Made by a program: the position numbers and the translations under genes
Shown: positions 41,870 through 51,018 of the stretch, one piece after another
Layout of the letters: every line of letters starts with the position of its first letter
Position numbering within the stretch: the stretch's first letter is position 1
Notes under the pieces: model-generated
Seen by the model: the letters and a program-made list of their open reading frames with translations, nothing else
What the model was told of the DNA's origin: nothing
Database searches by the model: none
NCBI RefSeq assembly: GCF_009741265.1
Contig: NZ_WOWL01000001.1
Coordinates: 1,674,001 to 1,738,000 of the forward strand
Direction of reading: 5' to 3'
DNA from: Pseudarthrobacter sp. GA104
GTDB lineage: Bacteria > Actinomycetota > Actinomycetes > Actinomycetales > Micrococcaceae
Length of the DNA stretch: 64,000 nt

Positions 41870-42665
41870 AAGTGTTGCCTTCCAGCTTTTTGTTGTCCTG
41901 TGCCGCGGCCGCAGCGGTGAGCTCTCCGGGGATGGTGTCCGGCATGGGGCCAAACGCCTCCTTGGCGTTGGCCACCACAGCGCGCCCCATGATGAGGTTA
42001 CCGGCTCCGCCCACCACAGCACCTATGCCAAACGGCAGGGCCCGGCCGAAGAGCGCGGACCCCTGGCGCTTGAGGAGGTTCTTGAGGAAAGCCTTTTGGA
42101 TCCTGCTCCGGATGCTGCCGAAGCCCGGCACTGCCATCGACTTGGAAAGGACATTGCCCCAGGCCTTGTTGGCGTTCATTTCCCTTCCGGCCGCCTGGCC
42201 GCTGAGCGTCCCAAGCAGGGCAGTCCCCTCCTCGCCCAACATGATGGCCATGACCATGGTGCTGGCCTTCTCGGGGTTGGTCAGCCGGATCCCGTGCAGT
42301 TCCGCAAGGGAGGTGGAGTAGAGGGCCGTCGCCTCCAGGAACCCCACGGTGGCGGCGGCAGAGAGCCCAAGGGACGCCACCGTCCCGACACCGGGCACCA
42401 CGGCGGTTGCGCCCACCAGCGCGCCGCCGCCGGTGACGGCGCGGAGGTAGTCGCGCTCCAGGATGTCAGCCAGCTGCGCGGCCGTGGCCCGGGGGTGCTT
42501 CCTCTGCAGCCGGCGGATGTACGCCACCACCAGGGGGCGCTGGATCTCCACCGCCCTGAGGAGCATGTTGTGGACACCGGGCTTGGGCTTGCCGTCGGCA
42601 TCGAATACCGCGTTGTGGGCAGTTTCCTGCGCGATTCGTACTGCGGGGTTGCTGCGCGTAGCCAT
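41853..42665 (-). CDS. EcsC-family protein
   Basis: A 270-aa protein of the EcsC family: ATAVVPGVGTVASLGLSAAA forms a glycine-rich membrane-like hairpin near 85-105, and ALPFGIGAVVGGAGNLIMGR the second one near 215-235. Function unknown; often next to membrane or stress genes. The ATG at 42665 has AGAGGTG upstream. A TAAG-palindrome element lies 51 nt upstream. Confidence 0.85.
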   Translation of the reverse strand: MATRSNPAVRIAQETAHNAVFDADGKPKPGVHNMLLRAVEIQRPLVVAYIRRLQRKHPRATAAQLADILERDYLRAVTGGGALVGATAVVPGVGTVASLGLSAAATVGFLEATALYSTSLAELHGIRLTNPEKASTMVMAIMLGEEGTALLGTLSGQAAGREMNANKAWGNVLSKSMAVPGFGSIRSRIQKAFLKNLLKRQGSALFGRALPFGIGAVVGGAGNLIMGRAVVANAKEAFGPMPDTIPGELTAAAAAQDNKKLEGNTFGSQR

Positions 42666-42715
42666 GGTCACCTCTGTTTGTCTCGCCGGCGGGCCGATGC
42701 CGGAATCGCTAATAC

Positions 42716-42727
42716 TAAGGTTGCTTA
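42716..42727 (-). promoter_or_regulatory. TAAGCAACCTTA element before the EcsC gene
   Basis: Minus strand TAAGCAACCTTA followed by GTAT (TAGTAT -10-like), 51 nt before the EcsC ATG; identical 12-mer to the element at 23778-23789. Confidence 0.45.
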
Positions 42728-42823
42728 ACATTAGGCTACCGCCAGTGCCATCCCCACCTGCCGCGGCCGGGAGGGCGGTTTGGGCTGGCTCCCCGGCATA
42801 CGCCCAAAGCCTAGACTTACCCT

Positions 42824-44152
42824 ATGCCCACCCCAAAAGCCCTGCGGCCCTTTGCGCACCGCGAGTACCGGGTGCTCATCGCAGCGTTGGCCATCTCGAT
42901 TTTCGGTTCCGGCATGTGGGCCGTGGCCATGGTGTACCAGGTGATCCAGTTGGGCGGCGGCCCGCTGGAACTCTCCCTGGTGGCGGCCGCGGGCAGCGCC
43001 GGCCTGGTGGCGTTCGTCCTGGCCGGCGGCATCGCAGCGGACCGGGTCCCCCAGCGCCGGCTGATCATTGCCGTGGAGGGCGCCAACCTTGCGGTGATAG
43101 CCACCGTCAGCGGACTCGCCATGACGGGCCTGCTCCAGCTGTGGCACGTCGCAGCGGGTTCCTTTGTCCTCGGCGTCGGCGCGGCGTTCTTCTTTCCCGC
43201 CTACTCCGCAATCCTGCCGCGCATCCTCCCCGCGCAGGACCTGCTGGCGGCGAACGGGATGGAAGGTTCCATGCGGCCCGTGCTCCAGCAGGCGGCGGGC
43301 CCTGCGGTGGCGGGCATGGTGGTGGCTGCCCTGTCGCCGTCGCACGCTGTCACGGCAGTGGCCGCCTGCCACCTGCTGGCCTTCATCGTCCTGAACTTCC
43401 TGGGCCAGCATGCACAGGCCGCGCCCACCAACGGGGCGGAGCGGGACGGACGCGGGGCGGCGGCCGGCGAAGGCGCCGGGGCCCCCGGGACATCCTTCCT
43501 CCACGACCTGCGCGAGGGAGTCCGCTACACCCGGCAAACACCTTGGCTGCTGTGGACCCTTATCTGGGCGTGCATCTCCGTGCTGTTCCTGATCGGGCCC
43601 ATCGAGGTACTCCTGCCGTTCGTGGTGCGCGACCAGCTTGCCGGCGACTCCCGCATGTTCGGCTTCCTCCTGGCCGTCATGGGGGTGGGTGCCGCCCTTG
43701 GCTCGCTGTTCACGGCGTCCTTCCGGCTGCCGCGCCGCTACCTGACGGTGATGATGGTGTCCTGGGGTGCCGGCAGCCTGCCCCTGGCCGCAGTCGGCGT
43801 CATGGACAGCTTCTGGGCCATCGCCGCCGCGCTGTTCGTTTTCGGCGCCACCGGCAGCGTGGGCATGGTCATCTGGGGCACCCTGCTCCAGCGGCGCGTC
43901 CCGCCGCACCTGCTGGGCCGGGTGTCCAGCCTGGACTTCTTCGTTTCGCTCGCCCTGATGCCTGTCTCAATGGCGCTGGCCGGTCCGGCCGCCGAGGTCC
44001 TGCCTGTCTGGCTGATCTTCCTGGTGGCCGGCGGCGTATGCCCCGTCATGGCAGTGATTGCCATGGCCGCTGCGCGCATGCCCGACGACGAACTGGCCCA
44101 CCCGCTGGACCGGTTACCCGAGGCGGAGCGCACGACGGCGGCAGGAGACTAG
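42824..44152 (+). CDS. MFS transporter, EntS-like exporter type
   Basis: A 442-aa major-facilitator protein with 12 predicted spans of the group that includes enterobactin exporter EntS and many drug/siderophore exporters (FREYRVLIAALAISIFGSGM-like opening, GGIAADRVPQRRLI between spans 2 and 3). Substrate unknown. It is divergent from the EcsC gene and converges on the GH65 gene. Confidence 0.88.
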   Translation: MPTPKALRPFAHREYRVLIAALAISIFGSGMWAVAMVYQVIQLGGGPLELSLVAAAGSAGLVAFVLAGGIAADRVPQRRLIIAVEGANLAVIATVSGLAMTGLLQLWHVAAGSFVLGVGAAFFFPAYSAILPRILPAQDLLAANGMEGSMRPVLQQAAGPAVAGMVVAALSPSHAVTAVAACHLLAFIVLNFLGQHAQAAPTNGAERDGRGAAAGEGAGAPGTSFLHDLREGVRYTRQTPWLLWTLIWACISVLFLIGPIEVLLPFVVRDQLAGDSRMFGFLLAVMGVGAALGSLFTASFRLPRRYLTVMMVSWGAGSLPLAAVGVMDSFWAIAAALFVFGATGSVGMVIWGTLLQRRVPPHLLGRVSSLDFFVSLALMPVSMALAGPAAEVLPVWLIFLVAGGVCPVMAVIAMAAARMPDDELAHPLDRLPEAERTTAAGD

Positions 44153-44173
44153 GCTCCCACCGCCGCACCTCAC

Positions 44174-46516
44174 TCAGCTGTTGGCACGCACCACGGGGAT
44201 ACTCGCCGTCGGATGTCCGCTGGGGAAAACCGTGGGCTCCGGTTCCGGCACCGGTTCGAGCGCCACCTGGACGGGCTCGGCACCTACGGTGACCAGCTGG
44301 CCGCGGACGTCCACGGCCAGGGCTTCCCCTTCACGGACCGTGAGGGTGATGGCCCCTGCACGGAGTTCAACCAGCAACAGGCGCCCCTGGATCTTCAGGT
44401 GGAAAGTGAGCCCGTCCCACTCCGACGGCAGCCGCGGGTCGAAGTACGGAATGGGGCCCTGGTCACGCAACCCAGCAAAACCGCAGACCAGGGAGCTCCA
44501 CACCCCGCCGGTGGAGGCGATGTGCACGCCGTCGATGGTGTTGCCGTGCGTGTCATCGAGGTCGATGAACAAGGCGTTGGTGAAGTGGTCCAGCGCTTGC
44601 CGTGAGTACCCCACCTCGGCGGCCATGATGCCCTGGACGCAGGCCGAAAGGGTTGAATCGCCCGTTGTCAGGGGGTCGTAGAAGTCGAAGGCGCGGTGTT
44701 TTTCCTCAGGCGTGAAATCCTGCCACTGCAGGAACATTGCCAGGACGGTGTCTGCCTGCTTCAGGACCTGGTGGCGGTAGATCACCAGCGGGTGGAAATG
44801 CAGGAGCAGGGGGTACTTGGACCGGGGCGTGGTCCAGTCCCACGGTTCCAGGTGCATGAAGTCGTTGTCCTGCGAATGCACCTGCATGCGCTCATCGAAC
44901 GGCAGCTGCATCCGGTTGGCGGCCGCCTCCCACAGCTCCCGCTCTTCCTGCGTGATGCCCGCATGCTCCAGAGCCGCGGCAGCACGCAGGTTAAAGCGGG
45001 CCATCACGTTGGTGTAGAGGTTGTCGTTGACCACGGCGGTGTACTCGTCGGGACCTGTGACGCCGTGGATGTGGAAGAGCCCGTCCTTGCCGAAGAAGCC
45101 CAGCGAGATCCACATCCGCGCCGTTTCAATCAGCAGTTCGGCGCCCAACCCGTCGCGGAACGCGGTGTCCCCGGTGGCCCAGAAATACCGGTTGGTGGCA
45201 AAGGCGATGGCAGCGGCGATGTGGAACTGTGCCGTGCCGGCGGCGTAGTACGCGCTGGCTTCGAGCCCGTTGATGGTGCGCCACGGGAACAGGGCGCCGT
45301 CAACGCTCAGTTCCTTGGCCCGGATCTTGGCCACGGGGAGCATGCCATGGCGGAATTCGAGGACCTGCCGAGCACCGGCGGGGTTTGTGTACGTCAAGTA
45401 CGGCAGGAGGTACACCTCCTGGTCCCAGAAGTAGTGGCCTTCGTAGCCGGATCCCGTCACGCCCTTGGCGGGGATGCCGGCGACGCCGGCACGCGCCGTC
45501 GCCTGGGCGAGCTGGAACAGGTTCCAGCGGATGGCCTGCTGCAGCACGGACTGGCTGTCAACCACAATGTCGGAGGTGGCCCAGTAGTCGCGGTAGTGCG
45601 CTTCGCTCTCGGCAAAGATGTCCTCCACCGGGCGGAGGCCTTCCTCCGCGGCCGCGGCGGGGTCGAGCGAAGGGTCCTGGATCGCCGGGCCTGCCGCGTA
45701 GCTGACGCTCTTTTCGAGGCGGAACGGCTCTCCCGGGCTGACGGCCAGGACGTAGCGCACGCTGCTGTCGTCCTGGTCCACCAGCGTGTCGAACGGCTGG
45801 TGCCCTGCGGAGGTCCAGTGGTCAACCGCAACGCCCACGCGCTGCTTGGATTCGGCAGCCTCCCACGCCAGCCGGAGTGATCCGTCGCCGCCTTCGAGGC
45901 GCAGGGGCAGCAGCACGCGTCCGGCGTGCCGGCCCGCCCGCCGGGGATCGTGGACAGAGTGGTCCTCAACGGGCTGGTCCTGGCGGTTAATCACCGAGGA
46001 GGTGACATCCACGGAAACCTCACGGTCCGTCACCACATCCAGGGAGATCCCCAAGGCTCCGCGGGAGGCGAAACCTACGGCGCGGCGTTCGGTTGTGGTG
46101 ACGACGGCGCCGGAGCGGCACTGCCAGGTGACGCGGCATTCATACACTCCGGTGGAAAAGTCCACGGAGCGCCGGTAATCCAGCACCTCGGACTCGGCCA
46201 GGCTGAGGGACTCGCCGTCGATAACCACGGTGAAGTTGTTGGCATCTGGAATGTAGAGGATGCGCTGGCCGGTCCGGGCAAACCCGAAGGCGTTTTCCGC
46301 ATGCTTGATGTCCCAGATTTCGTGCAGCCCGTTGATGAAACTGCCGGGCAGGTCGGAGTCGGCGGCGGCCCAGTGGGCGCCGCGGATCCCCAGATGTCCG
46401 TTGCCGAGGGCAAAGAGTGTTTCCAGCGTCCCTTCACTGCCCGCTTCGTGGCGTGTTTCCACGAGCTGCCAGGGTGTGTTGGGGAATCTTTCGCGGTCCG
46501 CTGAGATCAGGGCCAT
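44174..46516 (-). CDS. GH65 disaccharide phosphorylase
   Basis: A 780-aa glycoside hydrolase family 65 enzyme (maltose, trehalose or kojibiose phosphorylase). The general acid is Glu491 in HGVTGPDEYTAVVNDN; GYEGHYFWDQEVYLLPYL (358-375) and DGVHIASTGGVWSSLV form the rest of the phosphate/sugar site. It would split an alpha-disaccharide with phosphate to glucose plus beta-glucose 1-phosphate, in the cytosol. The beta-phosphoglucomutase gene upstream on the same strand fits this exactly. Which disaccharide is used cannot be told. Confidence 0.93.
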   Translation of the reverse strand: MALISADRERFPNTPWQLVETRHEAGSEGTLETLFALGNGHLGIRGAHWAAADSDLPGSFINGLHEIWDIKHAENAFGFARTGQRILYIPDANNFTVVIDGESLSLAESEVLDYRRSVDFSTGVYECRVTWQCRSGAVVTTTERRAVGFASRGALGISLDVVTDREVSVDVTSSVINRQDQPVEDHSVHDPRRAGRHAGRVLLPLRLEGGDGSLRLAWEAAESKQRVGVAVDHWTSAGHQPFDTLVDQDDSSVRYVLAVSPGEPFRLEKSVSYAAGPAIQDPSLDPAAAAEEGLRPVEDIFAESEAHYRDYWATSDIVVDSQSVLQQAIRWNLFQLAQATARAGVAGIPAKGVTGSGYEGHYFWDQEVYLLPYLTYTNPAGARQVLEFRHGMLPVAKIRAKELSVDGALFPWRTINGLEASAYYAAGTAQFHIAAAIAFATNRYFWATGDTAFRDGLGAELLIETARMWISLGFFGKDGLFHIHGVTGPDEYTAVVNDNLYTNVMARFNLRAAAALEHAGITQEERELWEAAANRMQLPFDERMQVHSQDNDFMHLEPWDWTTPRSKYPLLLHFHPLVIYRHQVLKQADTVLAMFLQWQDFTPEEKHRAFDFYDPLTTGDSTLSACVQGIMAAEVGYSRQALDHFTNALFIDLDDTHGNTIDGVHIASTGGVWSSLVCGFAGLRDQGPIPYFDPRLPSEWDGLTFHLKIQGRLLLVELRAGAITLTVREGEALAVDVRGQLVTVGAEPVQVALEPVPEPEPTVFPSGHPTASIPVVRANS

Positions 46517-46663
46517 GGTGTTGGGTCCTTAGGCGTTTGGCCGGGCAACCGGTTTGCTGCCGGCCTGGGGATACTTTTCGGGGGGTGATGCGTTCAGGGG
46601 TAATGCGTACTGGCGGGAGCTGCCGGGGGTAGCAGCGGGCGGCCTCGGGGAAGGCTGCCGTCT

Positions 46664-47416
46664 CTAGGGCAGAAGTTCCTTGAGGTCATTGACCACCAGG
46701 GTGGCTCCGGCGTCGAGCAACGTTTGCCGCCCGGCGCCGCGGTCCACGCCGATGACCGAGTAGAAGGTTCCGGCCTCGCCGGCCTGGACGCCGGACACGG
46801 CATCCTCCACCACCACGCACTCCCCGCTGGGGAGGCCCAGCAGGCGGGCGGCGTACTCGTAGGTGGCGGGACTGGGCTTGCCGGGCAGGCCTTCGCTTGC
46901 CGCGACCATGCCATCCACCACCACCGGGAAACGGGCGCTGAGTCCGGCTGCCGCGAGGACGGCCGGAGCGTTTCGGGAGGAAGAGACGACGGCGACCTTC
47001 AGTCCGCGTTCCAGCGCGGCTTCGAGGAAGCGCACCGACCCGGGGAAGGGCTCCACCCCCGCGCTCACGATGTCGTTGAAAATCCTGTTCTTCCGGTTGC
47101 CCAGGCCCTGCACGGTGGTGTTGGCGGGATCGTCGTCAGTGGGGCCCTCGGGGAGCACAATCCCCCGCGAGGCCAGGAAATCGCGGACACCGTCGAAGCG
47201 CGGCTTGCCGTCGATGTGGTCGAAGTAGTCACTCTCGCTGTATCCGGGAACCTGGGGCTGCGCCGCCAGGTAGTCCTCGAACAGTTCCTGCCATGCCCGT
47301 TCATGGACGGTTGCCGTGGGGGTCAGCACCCCGTCCAGGTCGAAAAGGATGGCAGAGGCACCAGCCCAGGCGGACACCTCGGCTGCTGCGTTGTCTGCTG
47401 CGGTGTTTTCAGTCAT
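46664..47416 (-). CDS. pgmB: Beta-phosphoglucomutase (HAD family)
   Basis: A 250-aa HAD protein converting beta-glucose 1-phosphate to glucose 6-phosphate. FDLDGVLTPTATVHERAW has the nucleophile Asp26 and Asp28; NRKNRIFNDIV, VVSSSRNA and KPSPATYEYAARLLG follow the family. It lies 147 nt upstream of the GH65 gene and completes the disaccharide route. The N-terminal ~20 residues are extra. A LacI-type operator lies 316 nt upstream with no gene between. Confidence 0.92.
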   Translation of the reverse strand: MTENTAADNAAAEVSAWAGASAILFDLDGVLTPTATVHERAWQELFEDYLAAQPQVPGYSESDYFDHIDGKPRFDGVRDFLASRGIVLPEGPTDDDPANTTVQGLGNRKNRIFNDIVSAGVEPFPGSVRFLEAALERGLKVAVVSSSRNAPAVLAAAGLSARFPVVVDGMVAASEGLPGKPSPATYEYAARLLGLPSGECVVVEDAVSGVQAGEAGTFYSVIGVDRGAGRQTLLDAGATLVVNDLKELLP

Positions 47417-47731
47417 CAGCGGTGCGTTGTCCTTTCAGGACGGCGGGCAGCCTTGAAGGCTGGATGCTTGGAGTTGGGGAGGCATCGGTGCCCGAACGAT
47501 CTGCGGCCACGGGCGGCGGTCTGTATGGGGAGCGCCTCGGCTCTGGCATTGCTGATCGGTGTATCCCTACCATGATGGACGCGGCGCCCGTCGTCGGACA
47601 AACCGGCGGCACCTCCAGCATCGCTGGCCGGATAAAGGGCATGGGACAGTATCCGGCTGCAGTAAACCCTCGACACCGCGCTGATCTCCTTGTCCGCCCA
47701 GTTCAGGGCCGCGATAACGGCCGAAGATGAG

Positions 47732-47745
47732 TGTAAGCGCTTACA
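47732..47745. promoter_or_regulatory. LacI/GalR-type operator
   Basis: TGTAAGCGCTTACA is a perfect 14-bp palindrome with the CG centre of LacI-family sites. It is the only feature I see in the gene-free stretch 47417-47810. On the minus strand it follows a TAAATT -10-like box, so it probably represses a transcript toward pgmB and GH65. No LacI-family gene is in the window. Confidence 0.6.
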
Positions 47746-47810
47746 AATTTAGCTGGCAACTGTTTTTTCTAGCGGGCCTTGCGTGAGGCACGTCTCAGCA
47801 CGGAAGAGCG

Positions 47811-48455
47811 TCACGCGCCGATTTTTCCGGACCCGTCCGGGCGGAGCACATAGTGTCGCAGGAAGACGCTCACGTCCACCATCTCCGTCTTCGACATCGC
47901 ATGGCCCATGCCGGGGTAGGTCCTGGCGGTCAGGAGCGTGTTCTGCTGGAGCCATTCCTCGGTGTAGGCGATCGCGTCCTCGTTGATGACCAGGTCTGCC
48001 TTGTCCCGGCCCCAGAAGAAGGGCGGCCTGGTGTCGAAGGACTCCGTGAGGGACAGCAGTTCATTCCGGAGCACAAAACCGGAAAGTCCCACCACCGCCT
48101 CATAGTCCTTAGGGTGGAGGCGCAGCAGAGTGCTCGCCATTGCCATGCCCTGCGAGTAGCCGAGCAGGCTTACGCTGCTGTGCCGGGCCTTGACGCTGTT
48201 GATCCAGGCCTGGACGGCACTCGAGGCTTTAATGACATCCGCGAAGTCATTGGCCAGGAAGTAGTCCAGCATGAACCAGCCGTAATGGTCACCGATCGGC
48301 ATCGGAGCTCGGAGCGCCGCACACGTGAACTCGGGCGGCAGGTACTCAAAAAGGCGGACCATGCGGGACTCGTCAGTGCCATAACCGTGCATCATCACAA
48401 GTAGTGGGGTGCCCGCCCGCTCGCCTTCAGGTTTGGACCACACAACTGTTTCCAT
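47811..48455 (-). CDS. Phospholipase/carboxylesterase-type alpha/beta hydrolase
   Basis: A 214-aa alpha/beta hydrolase of the YpfH/lysophospholipase-like group. MMHGYGTDES gives the oxyanion region, LLGYSQGMAM the nucleophile Ser, with an Asp near GRDKADLVI and His in YPGMGHAM completing the triad. Cytoplasmic, no signal peptide. The natural ester is unknown. Confidence 0.9.
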   Translation of the reverse strand: METVVWSKPEGERAGTPLLVMMHGYGTDESRMVRLFEYLPPEFTCAALRAPMPIGDHYGWFMLDYFLANDFADVIKASSAVQAWINSVKARHSSVSLLGYSQGMAMASTLLRLHPKDYEAVVGLSGFVLRNELLSLTESFDTRPPFFWGRDKADLVINEDAIAYTEEWLQQNTLLTARTYPGMGHAMSKTEMVDVSVFLRHYVLRPDGSGKIGA

Positions 48456-48696
48456 CGGATCAGCCTAGCCAGCCTGCATGGCTTGATGCCCGAGCCGTGC
48501 CGGTCCGAGGGCAGCGTCCTCGAGTCGCATCAGCCTCTTTCTTCACAGGCGCCACAGCACAACGAATGGGTTACGCGCCGGCCCCCGCCATTGAATACAG
48601 CCACCCCGGGCTGTAGCGTGACGCTTAACGGACAGCATGCTTACCAAAAGTCCGCGGCCCAAGAAGGCTTCCATCCGTGACAACAAGGAGCAAAGC

Positions 48697-48954
48697 ATGA
48701 GAATCGGATCCTCCATCTTCCTTATCGCCCTCGGCGCCATCCTTGCCTGGGCGGTCGCTCCGGGCCTCATCCCCTTCGTGGACCAGGTGCTCATCGGCTA
48801 CATCCTGATGGCGGTTGGCGTCATCGGACTCATCGCCTCCCTCATCCTCGCTTCCCCGGGCCGCAGCCGGCGCATCAGCGAGACCCGCTCCGTGGTTGAC
48901 CCGAATACCGGGGAACGCATTACGCGGAACGAAAGCCGCGACGGCGGGCTGTAG
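48697..48954 (+). CDS. Small two-span membrane protein (DUF6458 type)
   Basis: An 85-aa membrane protein common in actinobacteria: MRIGSSIFLIALGAILAWAV, PFVDQVLIGYILMAVGVIGL and a charged end with VVDPNTGERITRNE. AAGGAG lies seven bases before the ATG at 48697, excluding a Met 20 codons earlier. Function unknown. Confidence 0.85.
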   Translation: MRIGSSIFLIALGAILAWAVAPGLIPFVDQVLIGYILMAVGVIGLIASLILASPGRSRRISETRSVVDPNTGERITRNESRDGGL

Positions 48955-49002
48955 CACCACCGGGGTCCGCGCCGCAGCGCAGGACACGACGTTGACCCGA
49001 GG

Positions 49003-49036
49003 AGCCGGGCCGGACCATCCATGGTCCGGCCCGGCT
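49003..49036 (+). terminator. Intrinsic terminator
   Basis: Perfect 16-bp stem AGCCGGGCCGGACCAT / ATGGTCCGGCCCGGCT with a 2-nt gap at the tip (effective 4-nt loop or longer), followed by TTTT. It closes the small membrane-protein transcript. Confidence 0.9.
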
Positions 49037-49081
49037 TTTTGCCGTCCCGGGAAGCGGCACTTTGTTTCATGTGGGTTTCCA

Positions 49082-49109
49082 TTGACAAACCAACACAAGC
49101 AAAGATAAA
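49082..49109 (+). promoter_or_regulatory. Probable promoter of the fructose operon
   Basis: TTGACA (49082-49087) and GATAAA (49104-49109) with 16 bp between, followed by a CAA/AAG-rich stretch up to 49130 that could hold DeoR-type half-sites. The operon's first gene starts at 49206. Confidence 0.5.
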
Positions 49110-49205
49110 GTCAAGTAACTCAACATCATGTGATGCCAGTCACGCAGGGACGGCAGCCACAGTGAACAATCCACACCACCAGAAGACCTACGCAACGGAG
49201 GGTAC

Positions 49206-50012
49206 GTGTTCGCCGAGGAGCGCCAGCAAAAGATTGCCGAGCTTGTTGCCGGCAGCGGCCGGGTCAGCGTGACCCTCCTGGCCGAGCGCTTCCGCATCAC
49301 CACCGAAACCGTCCGCCGCGACCTTGCCGCCCTCGAGAATGCGGGCACCGTCCGCCGCGTCCACGGCGGAGCCGTTGCCGCAGACCGGTTCAGCACCACC
49401 GAGGAAAGCGTGAACGAGCGCGCCATCCAGCGGCCGGACCAGAAAATCCGGATCGCCGAAGCCGCGCTGGCCCTCATTCCACGCAACTCCGCCGGCAGCG
49501 TCCTGATCGACGGCGGCACCACTACGGAAGTCCTGGCGGACATGCTCTCGCGGCGCGCCGCCGTCGAACCTTCCGACCCAACCGGACCGCGGGCGGAACT
49601 GGTGGCCATCACCCACGCCGTTCCCATCGCAGGCAAACTCTCCAGCGTTCCCGGCATCGCCCTTGAGATACTCGGCGGCCGGGTCCGCGGAATCACCCAG
49701 GTTGCCGTGGGTCAGTCAACCGTGGAGGCCGCCGGCAAACTGCGGCCGGACATCGCTTTCATCGGCACCAACGGAATCCACGCAAGCTTTGGGCTGAGCA
49801 CGCCCGACCCCGAGGAAGCCGCGGTTAAGGCAGCTTTCGTCCACTCGGCCCGCCGGATTGTTGTGCTGGCCGATTCCTCCAAGCTGGACACGGAAACCCT
49901 GGTCCAGTTCGCCTCCCTGAAAGATCTGGACACCTTGATTACAGACAGCGAGCCCGGCCCGGAACTGGCGGCCGCCCTTGAAGAAGCCGGCGTTGACGTG
50001 GTGATCGCATGA
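49206..50012 (+). CDS. DeoR-family fructose operon regulator
   Basis: A 268-aa DeoR-type repressor: N-terminal helix-turn-helix VTLLAERFRITTETVRRDLA and C-terminal sugar-phosphate sensor domain (IDGGTTTEVLADML, THAVPIAGKLSS, GTNGIH). As first gene of the fru operon it likely responds to fructose 1-phosphate or 1,6-bisphosphate. The start is GTG at 49206 with GGAGG nearby. Its stop overlaps fruK by four bases (ATGA). Confidence 0.93.
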   Translation: MFAEERQQKIAELVAGSGRVSVTLLAERFRITTETVRRDLAALENAGTVRRVHGGAVAADRFSTTEESVNERAIQRPDQKIRIAEAALALIPRNSAGSVLIDGGTTTEVLADMLSRRAAVEPSDPTGPRAELVAITHAVPIAGKLSSVPGIALEILGGRVRGITQVAVGQSTVEAAGKLRPDIAFIGTNGIHASFGLSTPDPEEAAVKAAFVHSARRIVVLADSSKLDTETLVQFASLKDLDTLITDSEPGPELAAALEEAGVDVVIA

Positions 50013-51016
50013 TCGTCACTTTCACCGCCAACCCCAGCCTTGACCGGACCGTGGCACTGCCAGGCCCTTTGGTTCGGGGCGAAGTGCAGCGTGCCGTTTC
50101 CGTCAGCCAGGAGTCGGGCGGCAAGGGCGTCAACGTGTCCCGTGCACTGGTTGCCTCCGGCCTGGACTCCGTTGCCGTCCTCCCCGGCGCGGACAGCGAT
50201 CCCGTCCTGGCCGGGCTGCGGGAAAGCGCGGTGCCGTTTGTTTCCCTGCCCATCAACGAACCGCTCCGCACCAATGTGGCCCTCACGGAACCCGGTGGCG
50301 TGACCACCAAGATCAATGAGCCCGGTCCGGTCATGGATGCGGACCAGCAGGAAGCCCTGATCAAACTGCTGCTGGAGAGCTCCCACGGAGCCAGCTGGGT
50401 GGTCCTTGCAGGTTCGCTGCCGCCGGGATTCCCTGCCGATTTCTACGCGACGGCGGCCCGCCGGATCCGCGCAGCCGGAAACGGCAGTGCACCGCTCATT
50501 GCCGTGGACTCCTCCGGTGCGCCGCTCGCGGCGGCAATGTCCGGAGGCGACGCCGGTGCTGAACCGGCCGGCAGAGGTTCCGGGAAACCGGACCTCCTCA
50601 AACCCAACGCCGAAGAACTGGCGGAACTGGCTGCTGCAGCCGGCTTCGCCGCGGCTACCGCTGACGAACTGGAAGCGGATTCGGTGGCGGCGGCGGCCGC
50701 CGCGACCGCCGTCGTACGTTCCGGCGTGGGTGCTGTGCTGGCAACTCTCGGATCCAAGGGAGCTGTCCTGGTAACGGCCGACGGCGCGTGGCTGGCCACG
50801 CATCCGCCGGTCGCCGCGGTCAGTACGGTGGGCGCGGGCGATTCCGCGCTGGCCGGCTACCTGCTCGCCCATGGCCGGGGCGCCGCCCCGGTCGACTGCC
50901 TTCGCCAGGCTGTGGCCCACGGTGCCGCAGCCGCCTCCCTGCCCGGTTCAACGGTTCCGGCAGTACACCAAACCACCCCGGATGCCGTAACCATCACGGC
51001 CCTTCGAAAGGATTGA
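50009..51016 (+). CDS. fruK: 1-phosphofructokinase
   Basis: A 335-aa PfkB-family kinase that phosphorylates fructose 1-phosphate to fructose 1,6-bisphosphate. TFTANPSLDRTVALPG at the N-terminus, GGKGVNVSRAL, and TVGAGDSALAGYLLAHG with the catalytic Asp. It carries an extra Ala-rich insertion near 215-235. Co-translated with the regulator; fruA follows two bases later. Confidence 0.95.
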   Translation: MIVTFTANPSLDRTVALPGPLVRGEVQRAVSVSQESGGKGVNVSRALVASGLDSVAVLPGADSDPVLAGLRESAVPFVSLPINEPLRTNVALTEPGGVTTKINEPGPVMDADQQEALIKLLLESSHGASWVVLAGSLPPGFPADFYATAARRIRAAGNGSAPLIAVDSSGAPLAAAMSGGDAGAEPAGRGSGKPDLLKPNAEELAELAAAAGFAAATADELEADSVAAAAAATAVVRSGVGAVLATLGSKGAVLVTADGAWLATHPPVAAVSTVGAGDSALAGYLLAHGRGAAPVDCLRQAVAHGAAAASLPGSTVPAVHQTTPDAVTITALRKD

Positions 51017-51018
51017 CA

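Noticed and set aside
42463..44292. 609-codon open frame on the plus strand
   Set aside because: Same strand as the MFS gene but in another frame; Arg/Pro/Gly-rich with no membrane or enzyme pattern.
47409..47676. Short open frames in the gap upstream of pgmB
   Set aside because: Pro/Arg/Ser-rich, no ribosome site and no protein-like pattern.
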